From Roseovarius nubinhibens ISM (GTDB lineage Bacteria > Pseudomonadota > Alphaproteobacteria > Rhodobacterales > Rhodobacteraceae), in the NCBI RefSeq assembly GCF_000152625.1, contig NZ_CH724157.1:19994-83993 (forward strand): a DNA stretch of 64,000 nt. Direction: 5' to 3'. Position numbers and translations under genes: made by a program. The first letter of the stretch is position 1, and every line of letters starts with the position of its first letter. Shown piece by piece: positions 44,083-52,017 of this stretch. The notes under the pieces are model-generated. The model was not told the origin of the DNA, did not search any database, and was given only the letters and a program-made list of their open reading frames with translations.

Positions 44083-44299
44083 GCGCGGCGTCGCGGCTTA
44101 GACGCGCGTCCTTGGGCAGTTTTCCGCGAAAACGCCTTAGCCCCTGTAGGACTTCATCAGCGCGAGGTTGGCGTCTCACAAGAATGGTTCCATCGTCCTT
44201 TACCAGGTCGACCTGATCGCCTTCCTTTAAGCCGAGTTCCCGCACAAGATCCGCGGGTAGCCGGACGGCAAGGGAGTTTCCCCATTTGGCAACTTGCAT
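44072..44299 (-). CDS. vapB: AbrB/SpoVT-fold antitoxin (VapB-like)
   Basis: 75 residues: swapped-hairpin DNA-binding N-terminus (AKWGNSLAVRLPADLVRELGLKEGDQVDL) and a flexible toxin-binding tail. The pair gives plasmid addiction. The dyad at 44316-44343 upstream is the likely autoregulatory operator. Confidence 0.86.
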   Translation of the reverse strand: MQVAKWGNSLAVRLPADLVRELGLKEGDQVDLVKDDGTILVRRQPRADEVLQGLRRFRGKLPKDARLSRDAAHER

Positions 44300-44315
44300 C
44301 TTGTCCTCTCAGGCA

Positions 44316-44343
44316 TGGATAAACATCCACGTATGTATATCCA
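44316..44343 (-). promoter_or_regulatory. Dyad operator of vapBC
   Basis: TGGATAAACAT (44316-44326) and ATGTATATCCA (44333-44343) are 11-bp arms with one mismatch and a 6-bp centre, 17 bp before vapB. The rest of 44344-44613 up to repA shows no gene. Confidence 0.6.
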
Positions 44344-44613
44344 AAACTACCAAAAGGCAAGCCTTGGTGCGTTCAAAAGCCATTTTGGACACCTCTGAAA
44401 AGAGTTCTGCCCTGTCCCTTTTAGTGAGATGCGGTACGTTACACCATGCAGTAGGACACCAAACAACCTTGTGTTCGGTGAGGACTCGCCCACTAGATGT
44501 GGAAAAACCTTGCGCGAATCCGACTCTTGCGCCAATAGTCACGGAAGCGAGGCGAAAAACGTCAATTTCCGTGAACACGCCAAAGACGCGATGTCTCGGA
44601 AGCGAGAGGGCAG

Positions 44614-45801
44614 ATGGATAATACCTTTGAGCATGAGGATCTCAACGCGGTGATCCGCCAGCATTCGGAATGGCTGGCGAACCAGTTGCATTCGCAACGT
44701 GAGAGCCTGTTTCCACCCGATGCCGAGAAGACCATGCGCAAATTCACCTCTGGTGAGGCTGCGGCGCTGCTCGGCGTCAACGATTCCTATCTTCGCAAAC
44801 TCAATCTAGATGGCAAAGGGCCTTCTCCCGAGCTGACCGCCGGCAACCGTCGTCTTTACTCGGCGCAGGACATCCAGGCGCTGCGTGTGCTCCTTGAAAA
44901 AACCGCTCGCAAGCCGGGTGATTACGTTCCCGGACGACGAGAAGGTGATCATCTTCAGGTCATCGGCGTGATGAATTTCAAGGGCGGTTCGGGAAAAACA
45001 ACAACCTCTGCCCATCTCGCTCAACGGCTTGCCCTGCGCGGATATCGTGTGCTGGGCATTGATCTCGACCCACAAGCTTCCTTCACCGCGCTGCACGGCG
45101 TTCAGCCGGAATTGGACCTCGAAGATGGCGGCACTCTCTACGATGCGATCCGCTATGAGGACCCAGAGCCGATCCGGTCGGTCATTCGCAAGACCTATAT
45201 CCCCAATCTGGACCTGATTCCCGGAAACCTCGAACTGATGGAGTTCGAGCACGATACCCCGCGCGCGCTGGCTCAGGGCAATGCAGGACTTTTCTTCTTC
45301 CGCGTGAAAGAGGCGTTGGCCCAGGTCGACGAGGACTACGACGTGGTCGTCATTGATTGCCCACCGCAGCTAGGATTTCTGACCATGTCCGCACTGTCCG
45401 CGGCCACGGGCGTTTTGGTGACGATCCACCCGGAAATGCTTGATGTGATGTCCATGTCGCAATTCCTCCGCATGACAGCCGACCTCATGGACGTGATCGC
45501 TGAGAGCGGCGCCGACATGTCTCATGACTGGATGCGCTATGTTTTGACCCGCTACGAGCCGCAGGATGCGCCGCAGAACCGCATCGTGGCTTTCCTGCGA
45601 ACAATGTACGGCGAAGCCGTGCTGAATTCGCCCATGTTGAAGTCTACAGCCATCTCCGATGCAGGCCTGACCAAGCAGACGCTCTACGAGGTGGAACGCA
45701 GCGCGTTCACCCGTTCCACCTATGATCGCGCACTCGAGAGCTTGAACACGCTGAATGACGAGATCGCCGACCTGATCCAGAAGACTTGGGGGCGCCTATG
45801 A
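44614..45801 (+). CDS. repA: Plasmid partitioning ATPase RepA (ParA family)
   Basis: 395 residues: an N-terminal winged-HTH region (AALLGVNDSYLRKLNLDG, about 50-90), then a ParA ATPase with the deviant Walker A GGSGKTT (Lys123 region), DLDPQASFT and DCPPQLGF. It moves plasmid copies by binding DNA and RepB, and represses repABC. RBS GAGAGGG upstream. The stop overlaps repB (ATGA). Confidence 0.93.
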   Translation: MDNTFEHEDLNAVIRQHSEWLANQLHSQRESLFPPDAEKTMRKFTSGEAAALLGVNDSYLRKLNLDGKGPSPELTAGNRRLYSAQDIQALRVLLEKTARKPGDYVPGRREGDHLQVIGVMNFKGGSGKTTTSAHLAQRLALRGYRVLGIDLDPQASFTALHGVQPELDLEDGGTLYDAIRYEDPEPIRSVIRKTYIPNLDLIPGNLELMEFEHDTPRALAQGNAGLFFFRVKEALAQVDEDYDVVVIDCPPQLGFLTMSALSAATGVLVTIHPEMLDVMSMSQFLRMTADLMDVIAESGADMSHDWMRYVLTRYEPQDAPQNRIVAFLRTMYGEAVLNSPMLKSTAISDAGLTKQTLYEVERSAFTRSTYDRALESLNTLNDEIADLIQKTWGRL

Positions 45802-46814
45802 GCAGCAGCAAGAAGAAACGGATGTCCATGCTCGACAGTCTCGCGTCGGCCGGAGCCCCCTCCCCTGCCCCGCAGTCCAGCGCCGTCACGCCAATGATGA
45901 GCTCTAACCGCGCGCTACGATCCGCGCGCGATGCTGTCGATGGTCATCACGTTTGGGAGCTGGATCCGACGAACATCGTGGATGACCGCATGGAGGATCG
46001 CCTCGACCCGGCGGATGTTCTGGACCTGCGCGATGCGATCGAGGCGAACGGTCAAACCGTTCCGATCCTTGTGCGCCGTGCCCCCGATGACCCCGACCGC
46101 TACCTGCTGGTCTACGGACGTAGGCGGTTGGAGGCGATACGCCAGTCCGACAAGGTGACCAAGATCCGCGCTCTCGTCGCCAATCTGGATGATGACAGTG
46201 CTTTGCGCGCGCAGATTTCCGAAAATATGGGTCGACGTGATCTGTCCTACATTGAGAAGGCGCTTTTCGCCAAGGATCTCGTGGCATCCGGCTTCGGAAC
46301 ACAATCACAGGTGGCAGAAATCTTGACCGTCACGAAATCTGCGGTCTCCATGGCCATCGCCATCGTAGACATCGTCGGCTCAGATTTAGTTCGCGCCATT
46401 GGGCCAGCCCACGGCATAGGTCGGCCTCGCTGGGACGCTCTGGGCCGCGCCATCGACGAGAACGGCCTCGATCGCGAGCGCCTCAGTCAGATTGCAGAGG
46501 AGGCGCGTGGAAAGGGTGTCGAGTCTACAGTTGTGGATGATTCCGTATCCACTGATGACCCATCCGTCCAGGCGTTTGAAGCGGTGGCTAAAGCCGTAGC
46601 GAAGGCACTCAAACCTGAGAAGGCTCCCTCCCCTGCTCCGTCCTCCAGTGTCCCGCTGAAGATCGGTGGCAAGCGCGGCGGCACGGTCAAACGCACTGCC
46701 AAGGGCCTGTCGATCGAGCTGGCAAGCGGAGACTTCGCCGATTGGGTTGAGACGCAAGTGCATGACATGATTGAAGACCTTCACGATCGCTGGAAGCAGC
46801 GGTCGGAAGACTGA
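45798..46814 (+). CDS. repB: Plasmid partitioning protein RepB (ParB family)
   Basis: 338 residues: ParB/Srx N-terminal domain (LRDAIEANGQTVPILVR, YGRRRLEAIR), an HTH (SQVAEILTVTKSAVSMAIA) and a C-terminal dimerisation region. It binds parS-like palindromes such as those at 48231 and 48276. Start by overlap with repA. Confidence 0.92.
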   Translation: MSSSKKKRMSMLDSLASAGAPSPAPQSSAVTPMMSSNRALRSARDAVDGHHVWELDPTNIVDDRMEDRLDPADVLDLRDAIEANGQTVPILVRRAPDDPDRYLLVYGRRRLEAIRQSDKVTKIRALVANLDDDSALRAQISENMGRRDLSYIEKALFAKDLVASGFGTQSQVAEILTVTKSAVSMAIAIVDIVGSDLVRAIGPAHGIGRPRWDALGRAIDENGLDRERLSQIAEEARGKGVESTVVDDSVSTDDPSVQAFEAVAKAVAKALKPEKAPSPAPSSSVPLKIGGKRGGTVKRTAKGLSIELASGDFADWVETQVHDMIEDLHDRWKQRSED

Positions 46815-46850
46815 GGAAGAGCAGAAATCAAAGAAGGAGGCACGAAAAGG

Positions 46851-46906
46851 CAAAAGAAAAGGTCCCGCAAAGCGACCACTCCACGAGACCCTAACTTGTT
46901 TCTAGC
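46851..46906 (-). ncRNA. RepABC antisense counter-transcript RNA (incompatibility RNA)
   Basis: On the minus strand: -35 TTGCGG (46936-46941), a 17-bp spacer, -10 TACCTT (46913-46918), a probable start near 46906, and an intrinsic terminator made of GGTCTCG (46884-46890) and CGGGACC (46861-46867) followed by TTTTCTTTT. The about 56-nt product lies in the repB-repC gap, as in other repABC plasmids. There it base-pairs with the repC leader and lowers RepC synthesis. Confidence 0.72.
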
Positions 46907-46935
46907 ACCTTCAAGGTAGTGTCCGGAGTCATTTT

Positions 46936-46959
46936 CCGCAAGTCCAAAGTGATTCGCGG
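46936..46959 (+). promoter_or_regulatory. repC leader hairpin
   Basis: CCGCAAGTC pairs with GATTCGCGG (one mismatch, one wobble), shortly before a T-rich run and the repC start. This fits the attenuation structure of repABC leaders. Confidence 0.5.
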
Positions 46960-46979
46960 GCCGGGAAATTTTTGTCTTC

Positions 46980-48227
46980 GTGAATGATAAAATGGACTAC
47001 ACGCCCGTAACGCCGTTTCGGCGAACGATAGATGCTGCCATTCTAAAACATCAGGCAGCGGCGCAGGAAGGCCTGCCCCCAGCCGGCGCCAACAAGTGGG
47101 AGGTCCTGAGGGAGCTAGCTACCGCTCGAGTCGCATTCGGCTTGTCCGATCGGGATTTGACGGTGCTTCAGGCACTGGTCAGCTTTCACCAAGCGACGAT
47201 TCTCGGAGGCAATGACTGCGAGTTGATTGTACATCCGTCCAACAAGGCGATTTGCGAGCGCCTGAACGGCATGCCCTGCTCGACGATGCGGCGCCACCTT
47301 TCCAACCTTGTCCAGACTGGCTTTGTCGTCCGGCGCGATAGCCCCAATGGGAAGCGCTATGCCCGCCGCTACGGCGACGAAAAGGTTGCGTTCGGGTTCG
47401 ACCTCTCTCCGCTTGTTCGACGCTTCCAGGAGGTCTGTGAGGCCGCCGAGGCCGTCCGGGCCGCTGAGGAGCGTTACAAGCGCCTACGTGCCACTGTGAG
47501 CCTCATGCGGCGTGACCTAGCGGGGCTGGCCGAGTACGGGCGCGCACTTCGTCCGGATCAGGGCGTCTGGGACCAATTCTCTGATCTTGCGGCCCTAACG
47601 GCTCGAGATCTTCGTAGAAAACTAGAAATGGAAGACCTTAGGCGCATCGAAGACGCTTTGGGGGTGGCTTTGGACCACGCCCGAAACCTTCTAGATGGCC
47701 GTGAAGCAGAAGATATGAGCACCAATGACGCTACTTTTGAGCAGCACTATCAGAATTCAAATAAAGACTCTTATGATCTTGAACCTCGCTTAGAAAAAGC
47801 GCGGGGCGGAGACGCTGTGCGTGAAAACCGAGAAGTCGCCGATAGCCCTCTGTGTTCTGACGATGAGGCTAACTCAACCTCGACTACTGACGACCAACTG
47901 ATGCCGAACATACCGCTTGGTTTGGTCCTCGCCTCTTGTCAGGAATTCAAAGCGTATTCCGAGCAGCCTGTGCGCCATTGGCACGATTTGGTCCGGGTGG
48001 CTGACGTGGTCAGACCCATGATGGGTATTTCGCCTTCCGCCTGGGACGAGGCAAAACGCTATATGGGGCCCGAAGAGGCGTCTGTTGTCGTTGTTGCAAT
48101 GCTTGAACGCTTTGCAGATATCCGATCACCTGGAGGCTACTTGAGAACCCTATCTTCAAAGGCGGCGATTGGGGAATTCTCCTGTGGCCCGATGATCATG
48201 GCCTTGATGCGGCGGGATGCTGCATGA
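46980..48227 (+). CDS. repC: Replication initiator RepC
   Basis: 415 residues with the RepC N-terminal HTH region (GLSDRDLTVLQALVSF, RLNGMPCSTMRRHLSNLVQTGFV), a central variable segment and a C-terminal block (GISPSAWDEAKRYMG, RSPGGYLRTL). GTG 46980 or ATG 46992 may be the start; neither has a strong RBS, consistent with tight control. The plasmid origin usually lies inside repC. The AT-rich 47735-47790 stretch is a candidate. Confidence 0.92.
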   Translation: MNDKMDYTPVTPFRRTIDAAILKHQAAAQEGLPPAGANKWEVLRELATARVAFGLSDRDLTVLQALVSFHQATILGGNDCELIVHPSNKAICERLNGMPCSTMRRHLSNLVQTGFVVRRDSPNGKRYARRYGDEKVAFGFDLSPLVRRFQEVCEAAEAVRAAEERYKRLRATVSLMRRDLAGLAEYGRALRPDQGVWDQFSDLAALTARDLRRKLEMEDLRRIEDALGVALDHARNLLDGREAEDMSTNDATFEQHYQNSNKDSYDLEPRLEKARGGDAVRENREVADSPLCSDDEANSTSTTDDQLMPNIPLGLVLASCQEFKAYSEQPVRHWHDLVRVADVVRPMMGISPSAWDEAKRYMGPEEASVVVVAMLERFADIRSPGGYLRTLSSKAAIGEFSCGPMIMALMRRDAA

Positions 48228-48230
48228 TGA

Positions 48231-48246
48231 GTTCACAGCTGTGAAC
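48231..48246. repeat. parS-like 16-bp palindrome (copy 1)
   Basis: GTTCACAGCTGTGAAC, a perfect 16-bp palindrome 4 bp after the repC stop, of the kind bound by RepB in Roseobacter-group plasmids. Confidence 0.8.
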
Positions 48247-48275
48247 TTGGCTGACAAGAAGGATAGCTCGGGATG

Positions 48276-48291
48276 GTTCACAGCTGTGAAC
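48276..48291. repeat. parS-like 16-bp palindrome (copy 2)
   Basis: An identical GTTCACAGCTGTGAAC, 29 bp after copy 1. Two copies in a row suggest a compact centromere. Confidence 0.8.
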
Positions 48292-48377
48292 TTATTTCCA
48301 ACACGGAAAGAGGCTGCGCTTGCGGACTTGGCCCGAAACAGGGTGCTGCAGTTACCAGTCACACGGGAAGGTCACCA

Positions 48378-49420
48378 TCACCAAAAAAGGTTTAGAAAGA
48401 GCCTCTCTCGATAGTCCAGTGGAAACGCTAACCCCAGCGGCGTTTTCGGAGACGCGGAGGTCAGTTAACCGGCGGCGGTGAGTTTGCGGAGCGAATTGCG
48501 TGCCGTTCGCTCGGACGTCTTGAGCATAATCTGCGCGTCTCCTCGTTCCAATGAGCCATGCCGGAGAACCGCCGAGATCAGCTCCGGAGCGCGCTTGTCA
48601 TCGATGGTATCAGCAACAAGACGTCGATACCTTTGGTCCAATCCACAGAGATCGAACAATCTTGCTGAGAGGGTGATCTGGTCGAGCGTCACCTTTAGGA
48701 GTCATTCATTGAACGTCTTCAGTGCCGCCTTTGAAAAATTCCCCGTCCGTCGCGGCCTCCGCGGCGTGAACTGTCAGCCAGATTCGTCATCCGTTTGTAC
48801 TCGCCCCGATCGGTTAACCTGCGGGCCAGCCCACGTGATAAGGGCCATGGCATGAGACATCAGTCTGCTGACACGACCGTTGCCATCCGGGAAAGGGTGG
48901 ATGTAGTTCAACCGGTGATGTGCAGACGCGATCGCGATGATCCGTCCGCTCGAAGACCGCGCCGCAATTTGAAACCGTTTGTCAAAGTGATCCATGAACG
49001 CCGCAACGCACGACGATGATGGAGGTAGGTGGCGCCCGACTGCGGCTTCCCGATCGTCATCCTGGCGCATGCGTCCCGGAGCGATGGGCTTCTGTGTGCC
49101 GTCGGGATGTTCGATGACCCGAAACTCATCCGGCATCTCGTCGTAGAAGCTCTTATGGACCCAAGTCAGGAATTCCACAGATGTGGGGCGGGGCAGGGTG
49201 CCTATGCGATGCATCTCATCGATGGCCCGTTGAACGATGACCTGCGCCCGGGCCTCAAGGGCGAGAGGGCGGGTTTCTTCCTCAAGTTCGGCTGCGCTGT
49301 CAGGATGCAACCCAAGTCCCAGCCCGGTGGCTTCCCTCTGGATGTCGACCGAAAGGTCTGCCAGTTCTGTAGGAATATGCTCCTCGAAGAAGCAGGGTTC
49401 GATCCTGGCGGGCGTTTCTA
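48378..49420 (-). pseudogene. Fic-family protein gene, inactivated
   Basis: The largest piece (to 48774) holds ARIEPCFFEEHIPTEL, a helical N-terminus and the Fic motif HPFPDGNGR. After MALITWAGPQ the frame shifts near 48820; the alternative frame reads GLARRLTDRGEYKRM. It then meets a TGA where Trp is expected in the FNEWLLKV block. The next part ends in LRKLTAAG with a TAA, followed by TPLGLAFPLDYRERLF to 48378. No start codon with RBS is visible, only an upstream TAG. Fic domains AMPylate or modify proteins; this one is dead. Confidence 0.78.
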
Positions 49421-49703
49421 GCCTTTTGCCGATCTTCTGCGCTTTCTAAGTAATTGAAATTTCGACATTTTACTTGATTAAGGGCAGGGTTCTGCCGATA
49501 TGCGTTGCCGATCTTGAATTGCTGCATGAAATCAATGGCTTCGGCAGATGTGCCGGGCTTTTCGGTTTTGTTGTGTGCCCAAAAGGGCCGGAAAAAGAGA
49601 AAGTGTCCTTCGGTTTTTGTGACTGACGAATGAGGGCCTTTGGGGTCCCTCAGATGCGTCCGGGCCGGGTTCCGGTCTGCCGTTCCTGATGAAGGGCATT
49701 CCC

Positions 49704-50174
49704 ATGCAAACAGGTGTCTTGCGCGTATTGCGCGCCACCGCTGCCTCGTGGTGGCGACACAAGGAACTACGCCGAACCGGCCAGACGGGGCAGGCACAAC
49801 GGCTCGAGCGTGAGACTGTCCTGCGTGATCTCGGCCATCTCAGACAGGCGGCGTCATTGCCAAACGCGCATGTGATCTGCGGGGAGGGTGGGACATTCCT
49901 CCATCTCGGTTGGACCACCGTGTCGACTCTCGCGCCTATCGAGCGCTTCCCCCTGGCCGCTCTTGCGGTCGCACGAGGGACCCCGTTCATCGATATCCGA
50001 CCCGTCACGGATGTTATCGCCTTCGCCAACCTGCCGCGGGTGACGCGGGACGGATCGCTCGACCCTGAGCATTCGGGTGCTGGCAAGTGCGTCTCGCTGA
50101 ACACCTACATCGACATGGTCGAAGCTCTCGGTGCCAGGATCGCCAACGATCCGCGCCCCCGCCAGTCAACCTGA
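49704..50174 (+). CDS. Hypothetical protein preceding the ArdC-like gene
   Basis: 156 residues, basic N-terminus (VLRVLRATAASWWRHKELRRTG), then a mixed fold with ERFPLAALAVARGTPFIDIRPVTDVIAF. No recognised motif or signal. ATG 49704 (or 49689) starts it. It is in line with the accessory genes that follow. The preceding 49421-49688 gap shows only a weak hairpin (TGAGGG/CCCTCA near 49632). Confidence 0.5.
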   Translation: MQTGVLRVLRATAASWWRHKELRRTGQTGQAQRLERETVLRDLGHLRQAASLPNAHVICGEGGTFLHLGWTTVSTLAPIERFPLAALAVARGTPFIDIRPVTDVIAFANLPRVTRDGSLDPEHSGAGKCVSLNTYIDMVEALGARIANDPRPRQST

Positions 50175-50214
50175 TCACCATTCTCTCTCACCAACACTCG
50201 AAAGGAGGTCAGCC

Positions 50215-51153
50215 ATGGCCCGATCACGCACGCCCAAATTCGATGCCTCCGAGGCCATCACAAACGAAATCATCCGCATCATCGAGCGCGGCGTTTTGCC
50301 GTGGCGCAAACCCTGGACGGCAGGTGGCAGCTCGCGTCCTCTGCGCGTGGGGGGTGAGCCCTACCAGGGCGTGAACAATTTCCTGCTGACCATGCGCACC
50401 GTGATGGCGGGCCACAGCTCTCCCTTCTGGATGACGTTGCCGCAGGCCAATGCGTTGGACGCAAAGGTTCGCAAGGGAGAGAAATCCTCTGTAGTCGTAT
50501 ATTACGGCCAAAGCCGGAAAGACGCGGGCGGCGAGGACGACCGCAGCGATGGCGATGATCGCTCCGAGGAAACCCGCGTCTTTCGCTTCCAGAAATCCTA
50601 CCGCGTGTTCAATGCCTGCCAGATCGAGGGCTTGCCTGATAGCTTCTATCCGGACCCGGAGCCAGTGCCTGAACATCCGCCTTCCGAGCCCATCCCGCAC
50701 ATGCAGGCGTTTTTCGATGCCATCGACATCACAACCGTCTTCACGGGGACGGAAGCCTACTACCTGCCGCCCGTGGATAAGGTCTTCATGCCGTCGATCA
50801 CGCAGTTTGAGAACCCGCAGAATTTTTACGGGGTCTGGGCGCACGAGCTGGCCCATGCCACAAAAGCCCGGCATCGACTGAACCGCGATTTCGGGCTCTC
50901 GAAGTTCGGCAATACCTCTTACGCGCGCGAGGAAATCGTGGCGGAGTTGACGTCGGTGTTTTTGGGGCAGGAACTTGGCTTCACGGCGCATACGCTCGAG
51001 TTGAACGCAGCCTATCTCCACAACTGGTTGCGCGTTTTGCGTTCGGACAAGACTGCGATCTTCCGCCATGCCGCCGATGCGCAGCGCGCCTGCGACTATC
51101 TGATCGCCAGATCAGAGGCGGGTAGGGCAGGGCGCAGTGCCGAGGCCGCCTGA
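50215..51153 (+). CDS. ArdC-like antirestriction / ssDNA-binding metalloprotein
   Basis: 312 residues: an ArdC N-terminal ssDNA-binding domain (ERGVLPWRKPW, PYQGVNNFLL, GEKSSVVVYYG, 1-130) and a zincin-like C-terminal domain with HELAHAT (His210, Glu211, His214) followed by AREEIVAEL. ArdC proteins protect incoming plasmid DNA from restriction. Strong RBS AAAGGAGG. It opens the accessory run. Confidence 0.87.
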   Translation: MARSRTPKFDASEAITNEIIRIIERGVLPWRKPWTAGGSSRPLRVGGEPYQGVNNFLLTMRTVMAGHSSPFWMTLPQANALDAKVRKGEKSSVVVYYGQSRKDAGGEDDRSDGDDRSEETRVFRFQKSYRVFNACQIEGLPDSFYPDPEPVPEHPPSEPIPHMQAFFDAIDITTVFTGTEAYYLPPVDKVFMPSITQFENPQNFYGVWAHELAHATKARHRLNRDFGLSKFGNTSYAREEIVAELTSVFLGQELGFTAHTLELNAAYLHNWLRVLRSDKTAIFRHAADAQRACDYLIARSEAGRAGRSAEAA

Positions 51154-51176
51154 ACACACGGAGAACGGAAACCCAC

Positions 51177-51386
51177 ATGTCAGGTCAGGAACCCAAGACG
51201 CTGCGGGTGGCCTGCTTCGAAGGTGGCCGCCGCAAGATCATCACCTTCAAACGCGGGGCTTATTGGTGGAGCCCGTCCGAGGGCGCTTATCCGCTCTCGG
51301 CAGCGCTCGAGAGCTTCACGGACCAGGGCGGCTGGATCGAAACCATCCCCAACCCGAATTACAGACCCAAAGGGCTGTTCGGGTAG
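51177..51386 (+). CDS. Small conserved-looking hypothetical protein
   Basis: 69 residues, soluble, aromatic-rich (GAYWWSPSEGAYPLSAALESF). Same strand, 23 bp after the ArdC-like gene. No known function. Confidence 0.55.
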   Translation: MSGQEPKTLRVACFEGGRRKIITFKRGAYWWSPSEGAYPLSAALESFTDQGGWIETIPNPNYRPKGLFG

Positions 51387-51473
51387 GGCGCCTTCGGCCT
51401 CGATTCATCCGCCAAGCGGAAAAGGAAAAGCGGGCTTTGGGAAGGGTGTTTCAACTTCTCAAAGGAGATCCCC

Positions 51474-51863
51474 ATGTCCATGACTGTTCAAGCCCAGCCA
51501 GACTGCCCAGATCCGAGTGTGATCGCGGCGCAGAACGACGCGTTTCGCAAGCTCGCATGTCTCGGTGTGCCGCCCGCGCAGCCCATTCAGGGCCGCATGC
51601 ATGTCACCCGCTCGCTCATGGAGGCCGGCGACGGTTTCATGGCCGAGGCGGTGAAAGCCGCCGGGGAGTTTGCCACTTTCGAACCCGAAAACGACCCTGA
51701 GGGATGGCATGATTTCGGGGCGGTCGAGATCCGGGGCGAGACCGTGTTCTGGAAAATCGATCTCTATGAAGCGGATTCCGACTTTCGCTACGGGGCCGAG
51801 ACCCCGGACAACCCCACGACCACCACGCGCGTGCTGACCATCATGCTGGCGCGCGACTGGTAG
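51474..51863 (+). CDS. DUF3768 family protein
   Basis: 129 residues with the DUF3768 pattern: IAAQNDAFRKL near the N-terminus, FGAVEIRGETVFWKIDLYE, and TTRVLTIMLARDW at the C-terminus. Common on alphaproteobacterial plasmids and islands; function unknown. RBS AAAGGAG, followed by ATCCCCATG. Confidence 0.78.
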   Translation: MSMTVQAQPDCPDPSVIAAQNDAFRKLACLGVPPAQPIQGRMHVTRSLMEAGDGFMAEAVKAAGEFATFEPENDPEGWHDFGAVEIRGETVFWKIDLYEADSDFRYGAETPDNPTTTTRVLTIMLARDW

Positions 51864-51902
51864 AAGGGCAGGGGACGCCTCCTCCTGACATCGCAGCCGA
51901 TG

Positions 51903-51940
51903 AAGGCCCACTGACCCTTCAAAGGGAGAGTGGGCCTTTT
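51903..51940 (+). terminator. Intrinsic terminator after the DUF3768 gene
   Basis: AAGGCCCACT (51903-51912) pairs with AGTGGGCCTT (51929-51938), with an inner CCCTT/AAGGG stem, followed by TTTT and G. Confidence 0.75.
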
Positions 51941-52017
51941 GTCGTGGTGATCCCCGAAGCCGGGGATTGGTCACGCACGAGCGCGGGCCGCACCATACCC
52001 ATCGAAAAGGACATCCC

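Noticed and set aside
49300..49797. 165-codon leftward ORF upstream of fic
   Set aside because: The recognisable Fic N-terminus is in another frame of the same strand; this frame has no motif.
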